DNA of 9,020 nucleotides from Candidatus Dormiibacterota bacterium (GCA_019236085.1 JAFAJR010000376.1:1-9020); one strand, 5' to 3'. Shown: positions 1 to 7,564, counted from the first letter of the stretch. Made by a program: numbers and translations. The notes: a model not told the origin generated them from the letters alone.

Positions 1-900
1 CAGGGTGGCCACCTCTCGCACGGTTCGCCGGTGAACTTCAGCGGCAAGATCTACCGCTTCGAGTCCTACTTCGTGTCCGAGACAACTGGCGTCCTGGACA
101 TGGACCACGTCCGCAGCCGGGCTCGCGAGATCCAGCCAAAGCTGATAGTTGCCGGCTACAGCTCCTATCCACGCATCCTGGACTTCGCTGCCTTCGCCGA
201 CATCGGCCGAGAGGTGGGCGCTCTGCTCCTGGTGGACATGGCCCACTTCGCCGGGTTGGTGGCCGCCGGAGTGCATCCCAGTCCGGTGCCGCATGCGGAT
301 TTCGTGACGCTGACAACCCACAAGACGATGCGTGGGCCCTGGGGCGGCATGATCCTCTGCCGCGCCGCTCACGCCGAGGCCATCGACAAGGCCGTCTGCC
401 CCGGGGTGCAAGGCGGACCGCAGCTGCACGCCATCGCTGCCAAGGCGGTGATGCTCCAGCAGTGCGCCCAGGAGCCGTTCCGCCGCTACGCGGAGCAGGT
501 GGTCGCCAACGCCCGGACGCTGGCAGCGGCGCTGCTCGAGCGTGGGCAGGTGCTCACCACCGGCGGCACCGACAACCATCTGATGGTGCTCGACCTGCGC
601 CCCTTCGAGCGCCGCGGCCGCGCCTTGCAGAGCGCCTTCGACGAGGTGGGCATCACGGTGAACGCCAACGCCTTCCCCGGCCACGGCGGCACGCCGTACA
701 ACCCCAACGGCATCAGGCTCGGCACACCGGCAGTGACCTCGCGGGGCATGGCCGAGGCCGAGATGGGGGAGATCGCCGCATTGGTCGACACGATGCTGCG
801 GGGCATGGACGACCCGGACGTCCGCGAGCGGACCCGAGCCGAGAGCCTGGCGCTGTGCCGGCGCTTCCCGCTTCCCTACCGCAGCGCCGTCACCTCGTGA
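1..900 (+). CDS. glyA: Serine hydroxymethyltransferase, 5'-truncated by window edge
   Basis: PLP enzyme that interconverts serine and glycine while loading one-carbon units on tetrahydrofolate in the cytoplasm. The reading frame is open from base 1, so the true start lies upstream; 299 residues of a protein usually about 410-430 long are visible. The visible part begins with the conserved GGHLSHGSPVNFSGK segment. It continues through VDMAHFAGLVAAGVHPSP (the Asp that contacts the PLP ring nitrogen and the following His) to TTHKTMRGPWGG, whose Lys at bases 322-324 is the Schiff-base lysine. The C-terminal domain has the TGGTDNHLMVLDLRP and PYNPNGIRLGTPAVTSRGM signatures. The usual RGPRGG is RGPWGG here, a minor change. 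The stop codon overlaps the GTG start of the next gene, so the two are probably co-transcribed. The function is certain from the motifs; only the N-terminus is missing. Confidence 0.97.
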   Translation, partial: QGGHLSHGSPVNFSGKIYRFESYFVSETTGVLDMDHVRSRAREIQPKLIVAGYSSYPRILDFAAFADIGREVGALLLVDMAHFAGLVAAGVHPSPVPHADFVTLTTHKTMRGPWGGMILCRAAHAEAIDKAVCPGVQGGPQLHAIAAKAVMLQQCAQEPFRRYAEQVVANARTLAAALLERGQVLTTGGTDNHLMVLDLRPFERRGRALQSAFDEVGITVNANAFPGHGGTPYNPNGIRLGTPAVTSRGMAEAEMGEIAALVDTMLRGMDDPDVRERTRAESLALCRRFPLPYRSAVTS

Positions 901-2051
901 TCGCCGACTCGGCCACCTGGCTTCCGGCAGTCCCTGCCTTCCTGACTGCGAGCCTGGTGTGCGCGGCCTTCGTGCCCGCCACCATCCTGGTCGCTCGGCG
1001 GACCGGGGCCGTCGCCGTGCCGGACGACGAGCGCCACCTGCACCGCCGGCCCACGCCGCGGCTCGGAGGCATTGCCATGTTCGCCGGGTTTGCTGCCGCC
1101 TTGGCCTGGTTCGGCGCCGGCATCGTCGACCGCTGGGCGGTGGTGGCGGTCTGCGGTGCGATCACCGTGGCCATGGCTGTCGACGACATACTCGACCTCC
1201 ACTGGTCGGTGAAGCTGGCGATCGAGATCGGCGCCGGTGTGGTCGCCGCGATCCTGGGCATGACCATCACGTTCATCGCCATCCCCGGGGTGCACGGCGC
1301 AGCCGTGTGGGACCTGGGGCTGCTCGCGGCGCCCATCACCGTTGCCTGGGTGCTGGGGATGCAGGTGTCGGTGAACCTGCTCGACGGCGCCGACGGCGTG
1401 GCGGCCGGGGTCATTGCGATCGTCGCCGGGGTCTGCCTTCTGGCGGCGATCAACCGCGTCGAAGCGCCCGGCGACGTGCAGACCGGGGTCATCGTCCTGA
1501 GCGGGGCGCTCATCGGGTGCTGCTGCGGCTTCCTGGTCTGGAACCTGCCCCCGGCGCGGGTCTTCATGGGCGACTCGGGCAGCCACTTCCTGGGCGTGGC
1601 GCTGGCGCTCATCACGGTGCTCGGCGTGGCCAAGATCGTTGTCGGGCTCTCGCTGCTGGTGCCGCTGATCGCCCTGGCCCTGCCCATCGGCGACACCGCC
1701 TTCGCCATCGTGCGCCGCCGCCGCGCCGGGCGAAGCCTGGCGCAGCCCGACGCAGGGCATCTGCACCACCGCCTGCTGGCGCGGGGCATGACCCCCGTCG
1801 AGACGGCGCTGACCTTCTACCTCGCGACCGGGATCCTGGGCTGCATCGCGCTCACGATCTACGGACACCGCAAGATCATCGACGCCGCTCTGGCGCTGCT
1901 CGTGGTGTCGCTGCTGGCGCTCCTGTGGAGGACGCGGCGGCGCGGCGCGCTCGGCCCCGTGGCGCCGAGCGTCGACGACGAGGGATTTGTCGTGGTAGCG
2001 GGGCGTCGCACCACCACATCGCATCTGCGGCACGGCGGCCAGACGGACTGA
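897..2051 (+). CDS. wecA: Undecaprenyl-phosphate GlcNAc-1-phosphate transferase (WecA/Rfe/TagO family)
   Basis: Polytopic inner-membrane enzyme that moves a sugar-1-phosphate, probably GlcNAc-1-P from UDP-GlcNAc, onto undecaprenyl or decaprenyl phosphate, starting envelope polymer synthesis. The GTG start at 897 overlaps the glyA stop (GTGA) and gives 384 aa; the frame is open far upstream, but that stretch is glyA in another frame. Motifs in order: HRRPTPRLGGIAMF (about 50-62), the Mg-binding pair VDDILDL (Asp96-Asp97), NLLDGADGVAAG (160-171, Asp163), FMGDSGSHFLG (223-233, Asp226) and HLHHRLL (288-294). That last HxHH motif separates WecA/TagO-type enzymes from MraY. About 10-11 hydrophobic segments fit the family. 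The C-terminal 35 residues are polar and look disordered. No Shine-Dalgarno precedes the GTG, so translation is probably coupled to glyA. In actinobacteria this gene commonly sits just before atpI-atpB. The exact sugar cannot be read from sequence. Confidence 0.93.
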   Translation: MIADSATWLPAVPAFLTASLVCAAFVPATILVARRTGAVAVPDDERHLHRRPTPRLGGIAMFAGFAAALAWFGAGIVDRWAVVAVCGAITVAMAVDDILDLHWSVKLAIEIGAGVVAAILGMTITFIAIPGVHGAAVWDLGLLAAPITVAWVLGMQVSVNLLDGADGVAAGVIAIVAGVCLLAAINRVEAPGDVQTGVIVLSGALIGCCCGFLVWNLPPARVFMGDSGSHFLGVALALITVLGVAKIVVGLSLLVPLIALALPIGDTAFAIVRRRRAGRSLAQPDAGHLHHRLLARGMTPVETALTFYLATGILGCIALTIYGHRKIIDAALALLVVSLLALLWRTRRRGALGPVAPSVDDEGFVVVAGRRTTTSHLRHGGQTD

Positions 2052-2053
2052 CC

Positions 2054-2067
2054 GCCGCGAGCGCGGC
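2054..2067 (+). terminator. GC hairpin right after wecA stop (possible weak terminator)
   Basis: GCCGC (2054-2058) pairs with GCGGC (2063-2067) around the 4-nt loop GAGC, starting 3 nt after the wecA stop. No T-run follows, so it is not a classical intrinsic terminator. It could be a U-tract-free terminator as proposed in actinobacteria, an mRNA 3'-end stabiliser, or chance in GC-rich DNA. Its place between wecA and the atp operon is its best support. Confidence 0.3.
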
Positions 2068-2087
2068 ATCGAGTGGAAGGGCCGCTG

Positions 2088-2096
2088 TGCTAACGT
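2088..2096 (+). promoter_or_regulatory. Candidate extended -10 promoter for the atp operon
   Basis: TGCTAACGT matches the TGnTAnnnT extended -10 form that sigma-70 type factors of high-GC bacteria use. It lies in the 135-nt spacer between wecA and the first atp-operon gene. No good -35 hexamer lies 17 nt upstream (about 2068-2073), which extended -10 promoters tolerate. Transcription would start near 2102-2104, leaving a leader of about 85 nt before the ATG at 2187. The rest of the spacer shows no other clear signal. This is inferred from the motif alone. Confidence 0.4.
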
Positions 2097-2186
2097 CGGC
2101 CGCGTTCGGTGACGGCCAGTTTCTGGTGCCCTTTGAGAGAGTTGACGCTCGGGATCGTGCCGCCACAAGCGGTACTGCGCGCTGGT

Positions 2187-2432
2187 ATGGAGCAGATGCC
2201 CGACAGCAGCGGACGTGACGGCAGCAAGCCGTCGAGCCGCACGCCGTCGGGCTCCGAGCTCATGGGTCTCGGCATTGCCATAGCGCTCACGCTGGTGCTT
2301 CCGCTGGGCGCCGGCGTCGGCATCGACGCGCTGGCGCACAGCAGTCCGGTGGGCGCCGTGATTGGACTCATCGTGGGAATCGTCGCGGCGTGTGCTTTCG
2401 CCGTGAACCGGTTTCGCCAGTACCTCACGTGA
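2187..2432 (+). CDS. atpZ: AtpZ/AtpI-family small membrane protein
   Basis: Small protein (81 aa from ATG 2187) with a polar N-terminus of about 22 residues and two hydrophobic helices (about 24-46 and 53-74), then a short basic tail. The SELMGLGIAIAL start, the GAGVGIDALAHSSPVGAVIG centre and the final FRQYL resemble the family of short proteins encoded ahead of atpB. Those proteins are linked to c-ring assembly or to ion transport for the synthase. Position directly before a second AtpI-like gene and atpB supports this. The start is uncertain: ATG 2196 is 3 codons later, and a GTG at 2109 would add 26 residues that do not look conserved. The stop shares one base with the next start (TGATG). 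It is recognised from topology and context more than from strong motifs. Confidence 0.75.
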   Translation: MEQMPDSSGRDGSKPSSRTPSGSELMGLGIAIALTLVLPLGAGVGIDALAHSSPVGAVIGLIVGIVAACAFAVNRFRQYLT

Positions 2433-2800
2433 TGCAAACCCACGTGCAATCCGGTGAGCCGGATCGTGCCGTGCGCACCGCGGCCGTGGCGTGCGTCGCC
2501 ATGGCGATCGCGGCGCTGGCGATTGCCTCAGCCGCCTTTGCCCAGCCACTCGCGGGGGGTGCCTTTGCGGTCGGTGTGCTGCTCGGCACGGTGAACGGCG
2601 CGCTTGCAGCTCGGCTCTTCAATCTCCCGGTGCCGTTCCTGGCGACGAGCCTGGTCCGGCTCGTGACGCTGAGCATGATCGGCATCGCCATCGGCCTCGC
2701 CTTCGGTGTGTCGCGAATCTGGCTGGTCATTCTCGGCCTGGGCTGCGCGCAGCTGGCCCTGGCGGCCGCCGCGCTGCGCGCAACGCTGGTGCGGCCGTGA
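2432..2800 (+). CDS. atpI: ATP synthase protein I-like membrane protein
   Basis: A 122-aa integral membrane protein with four hydrophobic segments (about 15-37, 41-60, 73-92, 96-115), the usual layout of ATP synthase I (AtpI). The GVLLGTVNGALAARLF stretch between helices 2 and 3 resembles the family pattern of glycines followed by NxxxxAR. AtpI proteins help assemble the oligomeric c ring and are mostly not part of the finished complex. ATG 2432 is chosen because it overlaps the preceding stop (TGATG); an upstream in-frame ATG at 2390 lies wholly inside the preceding gene. No Shine-Dalgarno is visible, so translation is probably coupled. The last four bases overlap the atpB start (GTGA). Alanine and leucine dominate the protein, so the assignment depends on topology and position. 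Confidence 0.78.
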   Translation: MQTHVQSGEPDRAVRTAAVACVAMAIAALAIASAAFAQPLAGGAFAVGVLLGTVNGALAARLFNLPVPFLATSLVRLVTLSMIGIAIGLAFGVSRIWLVILGLGCAQLALAAAALRATLVRP

Positions 2801-3630
2801 CATTTCTCGCGGACACCATCCCCGGCACGCATCCGACGGTCCAGGTGTGCAGCGGATCGAGCTTCTTTTGTACATTCAACCTCGACACCCTCATCTCCAG
2901 CGGCATCGCGATTGCGTTGACGGTGGGCATCGTGTTCGCTGTCGCGGTGCGCGTTCGATCCGGCACGCCGGGACGCCTCCAAATGGTGTTGGAGCTCCTC
3001 CTGAGCTACACGCGGTCGCTGATCCGCGACATGGTCGCCGAGGACGCTGCCTTCATCATGCCGATCGCCGCGACCATCTTTCTGTTCATCCTCATCGCGA
3101 ACTGGATCGACTTCTTCCCGCTGCAGCAGCCGGTGGTTCCAGCCAACGCCGACGTCAATCTCACGTTCGCCATGGCGATCACCGTCATCGTCATCGTCCA
3201 GTGGTACAGCGTCCGCGTCCTCGGGTGGCGTGGATACTTCCGCCGCTACACGCGACCGTTCGAGCTCAGCAAGCCCATACGCGCCGTCTTCGTACCGCTC
3301 AACGTCATCGAGGAGGTCGCCAAACCGATCAGCCTCGCGTTGCGACTGTTCGGCAACATCTTCGGCGGCCTGGTGATGGTCTACCTGCTGACGCTTGCCT
3401 ACACGGCGTTCGTCGGTTCGAGCCCCATCCAGACCGCGATCTCCCCATTTTGGATCGTCGGCCTCGTGATTTGGAAGCTCTTCGATGTCTTCCTCATCGG
3501 CACGATCCAAGCGTTTATCTTCATGCTGCTGACCGTTATCTACTTCGGGATGGCCCGCGAAGGACTCGAGGAGGAGGAGCACCACGCGGGCGCTGCACCT
3601 GCAACGCAAGTGAGGAGTGACACCGCATGA
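2797..3630 (+). CDS. atpB: F1Fo ATP synthase subunit a
   Basis: Membrane stator subunit that forms the two proton half-channels beside the c ring; 277 aa from GTG 2797. The GTG overlaps the previous stop (GTGA), and the longer open frame upstream is a shadow of the preceding gene. Diagnostic motifs are EEVAKPISLALRLFGNIFGG, with the essential channel arginine at 183 (E. coli Arg210), PANADVNLTFAM (about 115-126), and WKLFDVFLIGTIQAFIFMLL with Gln238 (E. coli Gln252). Position 192, where E. coli has Glu219, is Leu. Asp230 lies one turn from the E. coli His245 position, like the WKxFDxF pattern I recall from actinobacteria. Odd points are two cysteines (18, 25) in the N-terminal segment before the first helix, and an acidic C-terminal tail with EEEEHH at 258-263. 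The stop overlaps the atpE start (ATGA). Confidence 0.96.
   Translation: MTFLADTIPGTHPTVQVCSGSSFFCTFNLDTLISSGIAIALTVGIVFAVAVRVRSGTPGRLQMVLELLLSYTRSLIRDMVAEDAAFIMPIAATIFLFILIANWIDFFPLQQPVVPANADVNLTFAMAITVIVIVQWYSVRVLGWRGYFRRYTRPFELSKPIRAVFVPLNVIEEVAKPISLALRLFGNIFGGLVMVYLLTLAYTAFVGSSPIQTAISPFWIVGLVIWKLFDVFLIGTIQAFIFMLLTVIYFGMAREGLEEEEHHAGAAPATQVRSDTA
3612..3617 (+). promoter_or_regulatory. Strong Shine-Dalgarno for atpE inside the atpB end
   Basis: GAGGAG lies 9 nt before the atpE ATG and within the last codons of atpB. Among the tightly overlapped Fo genes this one has a clearly good ribosome site, which fits the need for roughly 10-15 c subunits for each a subunit. Confidence 0.65.
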
Positions 3631-3881
3631 ACCACGCACTGGCCATCATGGGCGGCCTGATTGCCGCAGGACTGGCGCTCGGTGGCGGCGCCATCGGCGC
3701 TGCGATCGGCGACGGCCTGGCCGGCAGCGCGACGATCCAGGGAACCGCCCGCCAGCCTGAGGCGCAGGGCCGCCTGCAGGTGACGATGTTTCTCATCATT
3801 GGTCTGGTCGAAGGCATGTACTTCATCAACCTGGCGCTGGGTTTTTTCTTCGTCTTCGTCATCGCCAGCGGAGTGAAGTGA
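3627..3881 (+). CDS. atpE: F1Fo ATP synthase subunit c (proteolipid)
   Basis: An 84-aa hairpin of two transmembrane helices (about 4-33 and 52-80) that oligomerises into the rotor ring. Helix 1 carries a glycine-rich packing motif (ALGGGAIGAAIGDG), the polar loop is ARQPEAQGR (41-49), and the proton-binding carboxylate is Glu62 in GLVEGMYFINLALG. Asp29 on helix 1 aligns with Asp28 of Mycobacterium tuberculosis AtpE and Glu62 with its Glu61, an arrangement typical of actinobacterial c subunits. The Gln/Ser/Thr ligand set of Na+-specific rings is absent, so proton coupling is expected. Met64 occupies the position of mycobacterial Ala63. ATG 3627 overlaps the atpB stop and has a good Shine-Dalgarno. 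Identification is secure; the ring size cannot be inferred. Confidence 0.97.
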   Translation: MNHALAIMGGLIAAGLALGGGAIGAAIGDGLAGSATIQGTARQPEAQGRLQVTMFLIIGLVEGMYFINLALGFFFVFVIASGVK

Positions 3882-3888
3882 GTCGCTG

Positions 3889-4419
3889 ATGCCACACCTG
3901 GTAGCGGACGCGGGTCTGCTGGACTTCAACGGCACGTTTTTCGCCGAGTTGATCGCGTTCATTCTCATGATCATCCTGCTCGGCAAATACGCGTACCCGC
4001 GCATCATCCGGATGGCCGAAGCCCGCGAAAAGCAGATCGAAGCCGGCGTCCGCGCCGCACAGGAGTCGGAGCAGCGGCTCGCCCACGTGCAGGAGCAGGT
4101 GGCGAAGACGCTCGACGAAGCGAAGGAACAGGCGCGTGAGATCGTGGCGCGCGCACACCGCGAAGCAACGGCTGAGGCCGAGGAGGTGCGCATCAAGGGC
4201 CGCACCGACGCCGAGGCAGTCGTGCAACAGGCGCAGACGGAGATCCGGGCCGAGCGAGACCGCGCCATGCAGGATCTGCGATCGCAACTGGCAAATCTGG
4301 TGGTCGAAGCCACGTCCATCGTCGTCGCCCAGACGCTCGACGGCAAGGCGCACCAGCGGCTCATCGATGACGCGCTAACGCGTGTCGAGGCCGGTAACGG
4401 AGCGGGTCGCGATGCCTGA
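3889..4419 (+). CDS. atpF: F1Fo ATP synthase subunit b
   Basis: Peripheral-stalk subunit that links subunit a in the membrane to delta and alpha on F1; 176 aa, normal length. It has one N-terminal membrane helix (about 17-36). A long charged heptad-like coiled coil rich in Ala, Glu, Gln and Arg follows (about 40-150), with AEAREKQIEAGVRAAQE and AKEQAREIVARAHREA. The C-terminal part (LANLVVEATSIVVAQTLD) matches the b-subunit region that binds delta. Only one b gene is present, and it is not fused to delta, unlike the mycobacterial b-delta fusion. The ATG is 7 nt after the atpE stop, with the purine-rich GAAGTGAG as a modest ribosome site. The 3' end overlaps atpH by 8 nt. Confidence 0.95.
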   Translation: MPHLVADAGLLDFNGTFFAELIAFILMIILLGKYAYPRIIRMAEAREKQIEAGVRAAQESEQRLAHVQEQVAKTLDEAKEQAREIVARAHREATAEAEEVRIKGRTDAEAVVQQAQTEIRAERDRAMQDLRSQLANLVVEATSIVVAQTLDGKAHQRLIDDALTRVEAGNGAGRDA

Positions 4420-4951
4420 GCAGGTACGCGCCGGTGCCCTGGCGAGACGGTACGCCGACGCCTACTTCGCCCTGGCCGAGGAAGCCGGGAAGATCCCTGC
4501 CTGGCGAGCCGAGCTGTTCGCCGCGACGCAGGCGCTGACCACGCCGGAGGTCGCCGCCGCGCTGGAGAATCCGCGGATCTCCGGGTCGCAACGCGCGGCA
4601 CTGGCGTTGCGGCTGCTCGACGGCATGTCGAGACAGGTACGCAACCTTGTGCGCCTGCTGGTGGACCGGCGGCGCAGCCGTCTGCTTCCCGAGGTGCTGG
4701 CGCACTACGACACCCTGGCGGACCGCGCATCCGGCGTGGTTCGCGCCACGGTGACGACCGCGGTTGACGTGGACCGCGGCATGCGGACCGCGATCGAGCA
4801 CACGCTGTCCGAACGCTTCGGCAAGGACGTGCAGACCGAGGTCGTGCACGATCCGTCGATTCTCGGTGGACTCGTGGTGCGTGTCGGTGACCGCGTCATC
4901 GACGACAGCGTGCGCACGCACCTCCGACAACTCCAGGCGGCGCTCGCCTGA
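4412..4951 (+). CDS. atpH: F1Fo ATP synthase subunit delta (OSCP)
   Basis: Peripheral-stalk cap that joins subunit b to the top of the alpha3beta3 head; 179 aa from ATG 4412. This start has GGAG at 4399-4402, 9 nt upstream, and yields the typical N-terminus (ALARRYADAYFALAEE). An ATG 30 nt earlier in the same frame would add 10 residues encoded inside atpF and is less likely. The N-terminal helical domain includes the QVRNLVRLLVDRRR segment (75-88). The C-terminal signature DPSILGGLVVRVGDRVIDDS (147-166) is the classic OSCP/delta motif. The length is the general bacterial one, not the roughly 270-aa form of Streptomyces and mycobacteria, which weighs against those groups as the source. The gene overlaps atpF by 8 nt, so coupled translation is likely. 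Confidence 0.95.
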   Translation: MPEQVRAGALARRYADAYFALAEEAGKIPAWRAELFAATQALTTPEVAAALENPRISGSQRAALALRLLDGMSRQVRNLVRLLVDRRRSRLLPEVLAHYDTLADRASGVVRATVTTAVDVDRGMRTAIEHTLSERFGKDVQTEVVHDPSILGGLVVRVGDRVIDDSVRTHLRQLQAALA

Positions 4952-4972
4952 TCAATGACGGCAGAGCAGAGC

Positions 4973-4977
4973 AGGAG
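4973..4977 (+). promoter_or_regulatory. Shine-Dalgarno for atpA
   Basis: AGGAG sits 5 nt before the atpA ATG in the 31-nt atpH-atpA spacer. It supports the ATG at 4983 and independent loading of ribosomes on atpA. Confidence 0.65.
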
Positions 4978-4982
4978 CAGCA

Positions 4983-6502
<1,520 letters not shown>

Positions 6503-6506
<4 letters not shown>

Positions 6507-6706
6507 GTTCCGCACGTGTTGGCGTCAGCGGCCGCACCCGTCGCTGCGCCGGGTACGCCGTCGCGGGCGGGTGGCCCGCGCGGCTCAACTCTCGCCGCGA
6601 GTCCGTTTCAACGCGGACGCTGCCTCGCGGCTCCGAGATGCCCCGGCTCCGGATGGGTGCCGCCGCTGCAGCCAACGGTTGCTTCATCAACAGCTGCGCC
6701 GGCTGA
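6503..6706 (+). CDS. Small ORF filling the atpA-atpG gap (doubtful, 67 aa)
   Basis: I do not recognise this product and it may not be a gene. What is seen: a TTG overlapping the atpA stop (TTGA), with the purine run AAGAAGGG 9 nt upstream, and an open frame that ends 3 nt before the atpG ATG. If translated it would carry ribosomes to atpG, which lacks its own clear Shine-Dalgarno. The product is soluble and Arg-rich (11 Arg, no Lys), Ala/Gly/Ser-rich, with four Cys (15, 59, 64 and a nearby context of polar residues; three are certain by my count) and no known motif. Against coding: GC by codon position is about 65/74/80 percent by hand count, with a second position far above normal coding values, and the start is the rare TTG. 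It could be a leader-type coupling ORF, a degenerate remnant, or chance in GC-rich DNA. Confidence 0.25.
6562..6580 (+). promoter_or_regulatory. Strong GC hairpin in atpA-atpG intercistronic region
   Basis: CGCGGGC (6562-6568) and GCCCGCG (6574-6580) form a perfect 7-bp all-GC stem with the 5-nt loop GGGTG, 55 nt after the atpA stop. There is no T-run, so a classical terminator is unlikely. Shorter stems nearby (ACTC/GAGT at 6588-6602, GTCCG/CGGAC at 6601-6618) suggest a structured leader ahead of atpG. Possible roles are an RNA processing or stability element, partial attenuation that lowers gamma relative to alpha, or no role. Confidence 0.4.
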
Positions 6707-6709
6707 GTC

Positions 6710-7564
6710 ATGGCATCGCTCAGAGATCTTCGCCGCCGCATCCGCAGCGTCAAGAACACGCAGAAGATCACCAAGGCCATGGAGCTCGTCGCCGCGGCGA
6801 GGATGCGCAAGGCGCAGGAGCGCGTCGAAGCTGCGCGTCCGTACGCGGACGAGATCAGCGGCATCATGGCTGAGCTCATGAAGCGGACGCCGGAATACCG
6901 GCATCCGTACCTGGATGTGCGTGACGTCAAGCGTCGCGTGCTCATCCTGGTGACGGCCGACCGCGGGCTCAACGGAGCGCTCAACAGCAACAACATCCGC
7001 CTGGCGGTGCGCGAGATCAACGGGTCGCAGGCACCGGTGTCGGTCATCAGCGTCGGTCGCAAGGGGCGCGATGTGATCCGGCGTCTGCGCAAGGATCTCA
7101 TCGCGGATCGCAGCGGGTTCAGCGAGCGGCCCACCATGGCCGACGTCCTGCCGGCTGCGCGCGTGGCCATGGACCGCTATGAGTCCGGTGAGGCTGACCA
7201 GGTGGACATCGTGTTCGCACGGTTCATCAGCGCCGGCCGTCAGCAGGCGACGCTACGGCGCATCATCCCCGTGGTCCCGCCGGAGGACGCGCCGAAGGTG
7301 ACCACCAACTTCGAGTACGAGCCGGATTCCAAAGACGTGCTCGATGCGCTGCTGCCCCGCTACGTCGAGGGGCAGGTGTACCAGGCGGCGCTGGAGAACG
7401 CCGCGTCGGAACAGGCGGCCCGCATGATCGCCATGCGCAATGCATCCGACAATGCAAACGACCTGATCGACGACCTCACGCTCACCGCGAACAAGGTGCG
7501 GCAGTCGACGATCACGACAGAGCTGATGGAGATCGTGGGCGGCGCCGCCGCGCTCGAGGCCTGA
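6710..7564 (+). CDS. atpG: F1Fo ATP synthase subunit gamma
   Basis: Central rotor shaft, one per complex, that turns inside alpha3beta3 and couples c-ring rotation to catalysis; 284 aa, normal length. The N-terminal helix carries the hallmark MASLRDLRRRIRSVKNTQKITKAM start, which fixes the ATG at 6710. The central fold has LVTADRGLNGALNSN (80-94), where the more usual DRGLCGG cysteine is Asn88. The C-terminal helix has the conserved ASEQAARMIAMRNASDNAN (232-250) and LTANKVRQSTITTELMEIVG. No chloroplast-type redox insert is present. The spacing is odd: 203 nt separate it from atpA, whereas every other junction from atpZ to atpD is short or overlapping, and no Shine-Dalgarno is seen just before the ATG. 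This suggests weak or coupled initiation, which would suit a single-copy subunit. Confidence 0.96.
   Translation: MASLRDLRRRIRSVKNTQKITKAMELVAAARMRKAQERVEAARPYADEISGIMAELMKRTPEYRHPYLDVRDVKRRVLILVTADRGLNGALNSNNIRLAVREINGSQAPVSVISVGRKGRDVIRRLRKDLIADRSGFSERPTMADVLPAARVAMDRYESGEADQVDIVFARFISAGRQQATLRRIIPVVPPEDAPKVTTNFEYEPDSKDVLDALLPRYVEGQVYQAALENAASEQAARMIAMRNASDNANDLIDDLTLTANKVRQSTITTELMEIVGGAAALEA

Noticed and set aside
462..896. N-terminal extension of the wecA frame
   Set aside because: This stretch is the glyA coding region read in another frame and is Arg/Pro-rich; GTG 897 overlapping the glyA stop gives a normal-length WecA with its first membrane helix.
2142..2170. TTGACG as a -35 promoter element
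   Set aside because: No acceptable -10 hexamer lies 16-19 nt downstream, so the extended -10 at 2088-2096 was preferred.
876..2549. Long minus-strand open frame (557 aa) opposite wecA and atpZ
   Set aside because: It is antisense to genes with clear motifs, and its translation is Arg/His/Asp-rich with no recognisable domain, as expected of a shadow frame in GC-rich coding DNA.
2491..2796. N-terminal extension of the atpB frame
   Set aside because: It lies wholly inside the AtpI-like gene and is Arg/Cys-rich; GTG 2797 gives a normal-length subunit a.
2425..3639. Minus-strand open frame (404 aa) opposite atpI and atpB
   Set aside because: Acidic, low-complexity translation antisense to subunit a; a shadow frame.
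3813..3815. Na+-coupled c ring
   Set aside because: Glu62 is present, but the accompanying Gln and Ser/Thr ligands of known Na+ rings are not; helix 1 has Asp29 instead, as in proton-coupled actinobacterial rings.
6516..6881. 121-aa open frame running from the gap into atpG
   Set aside because: Most of it overlaps atpG in a different frame, and its Arg/Ser/Ala-rich translation looks like a shadow.
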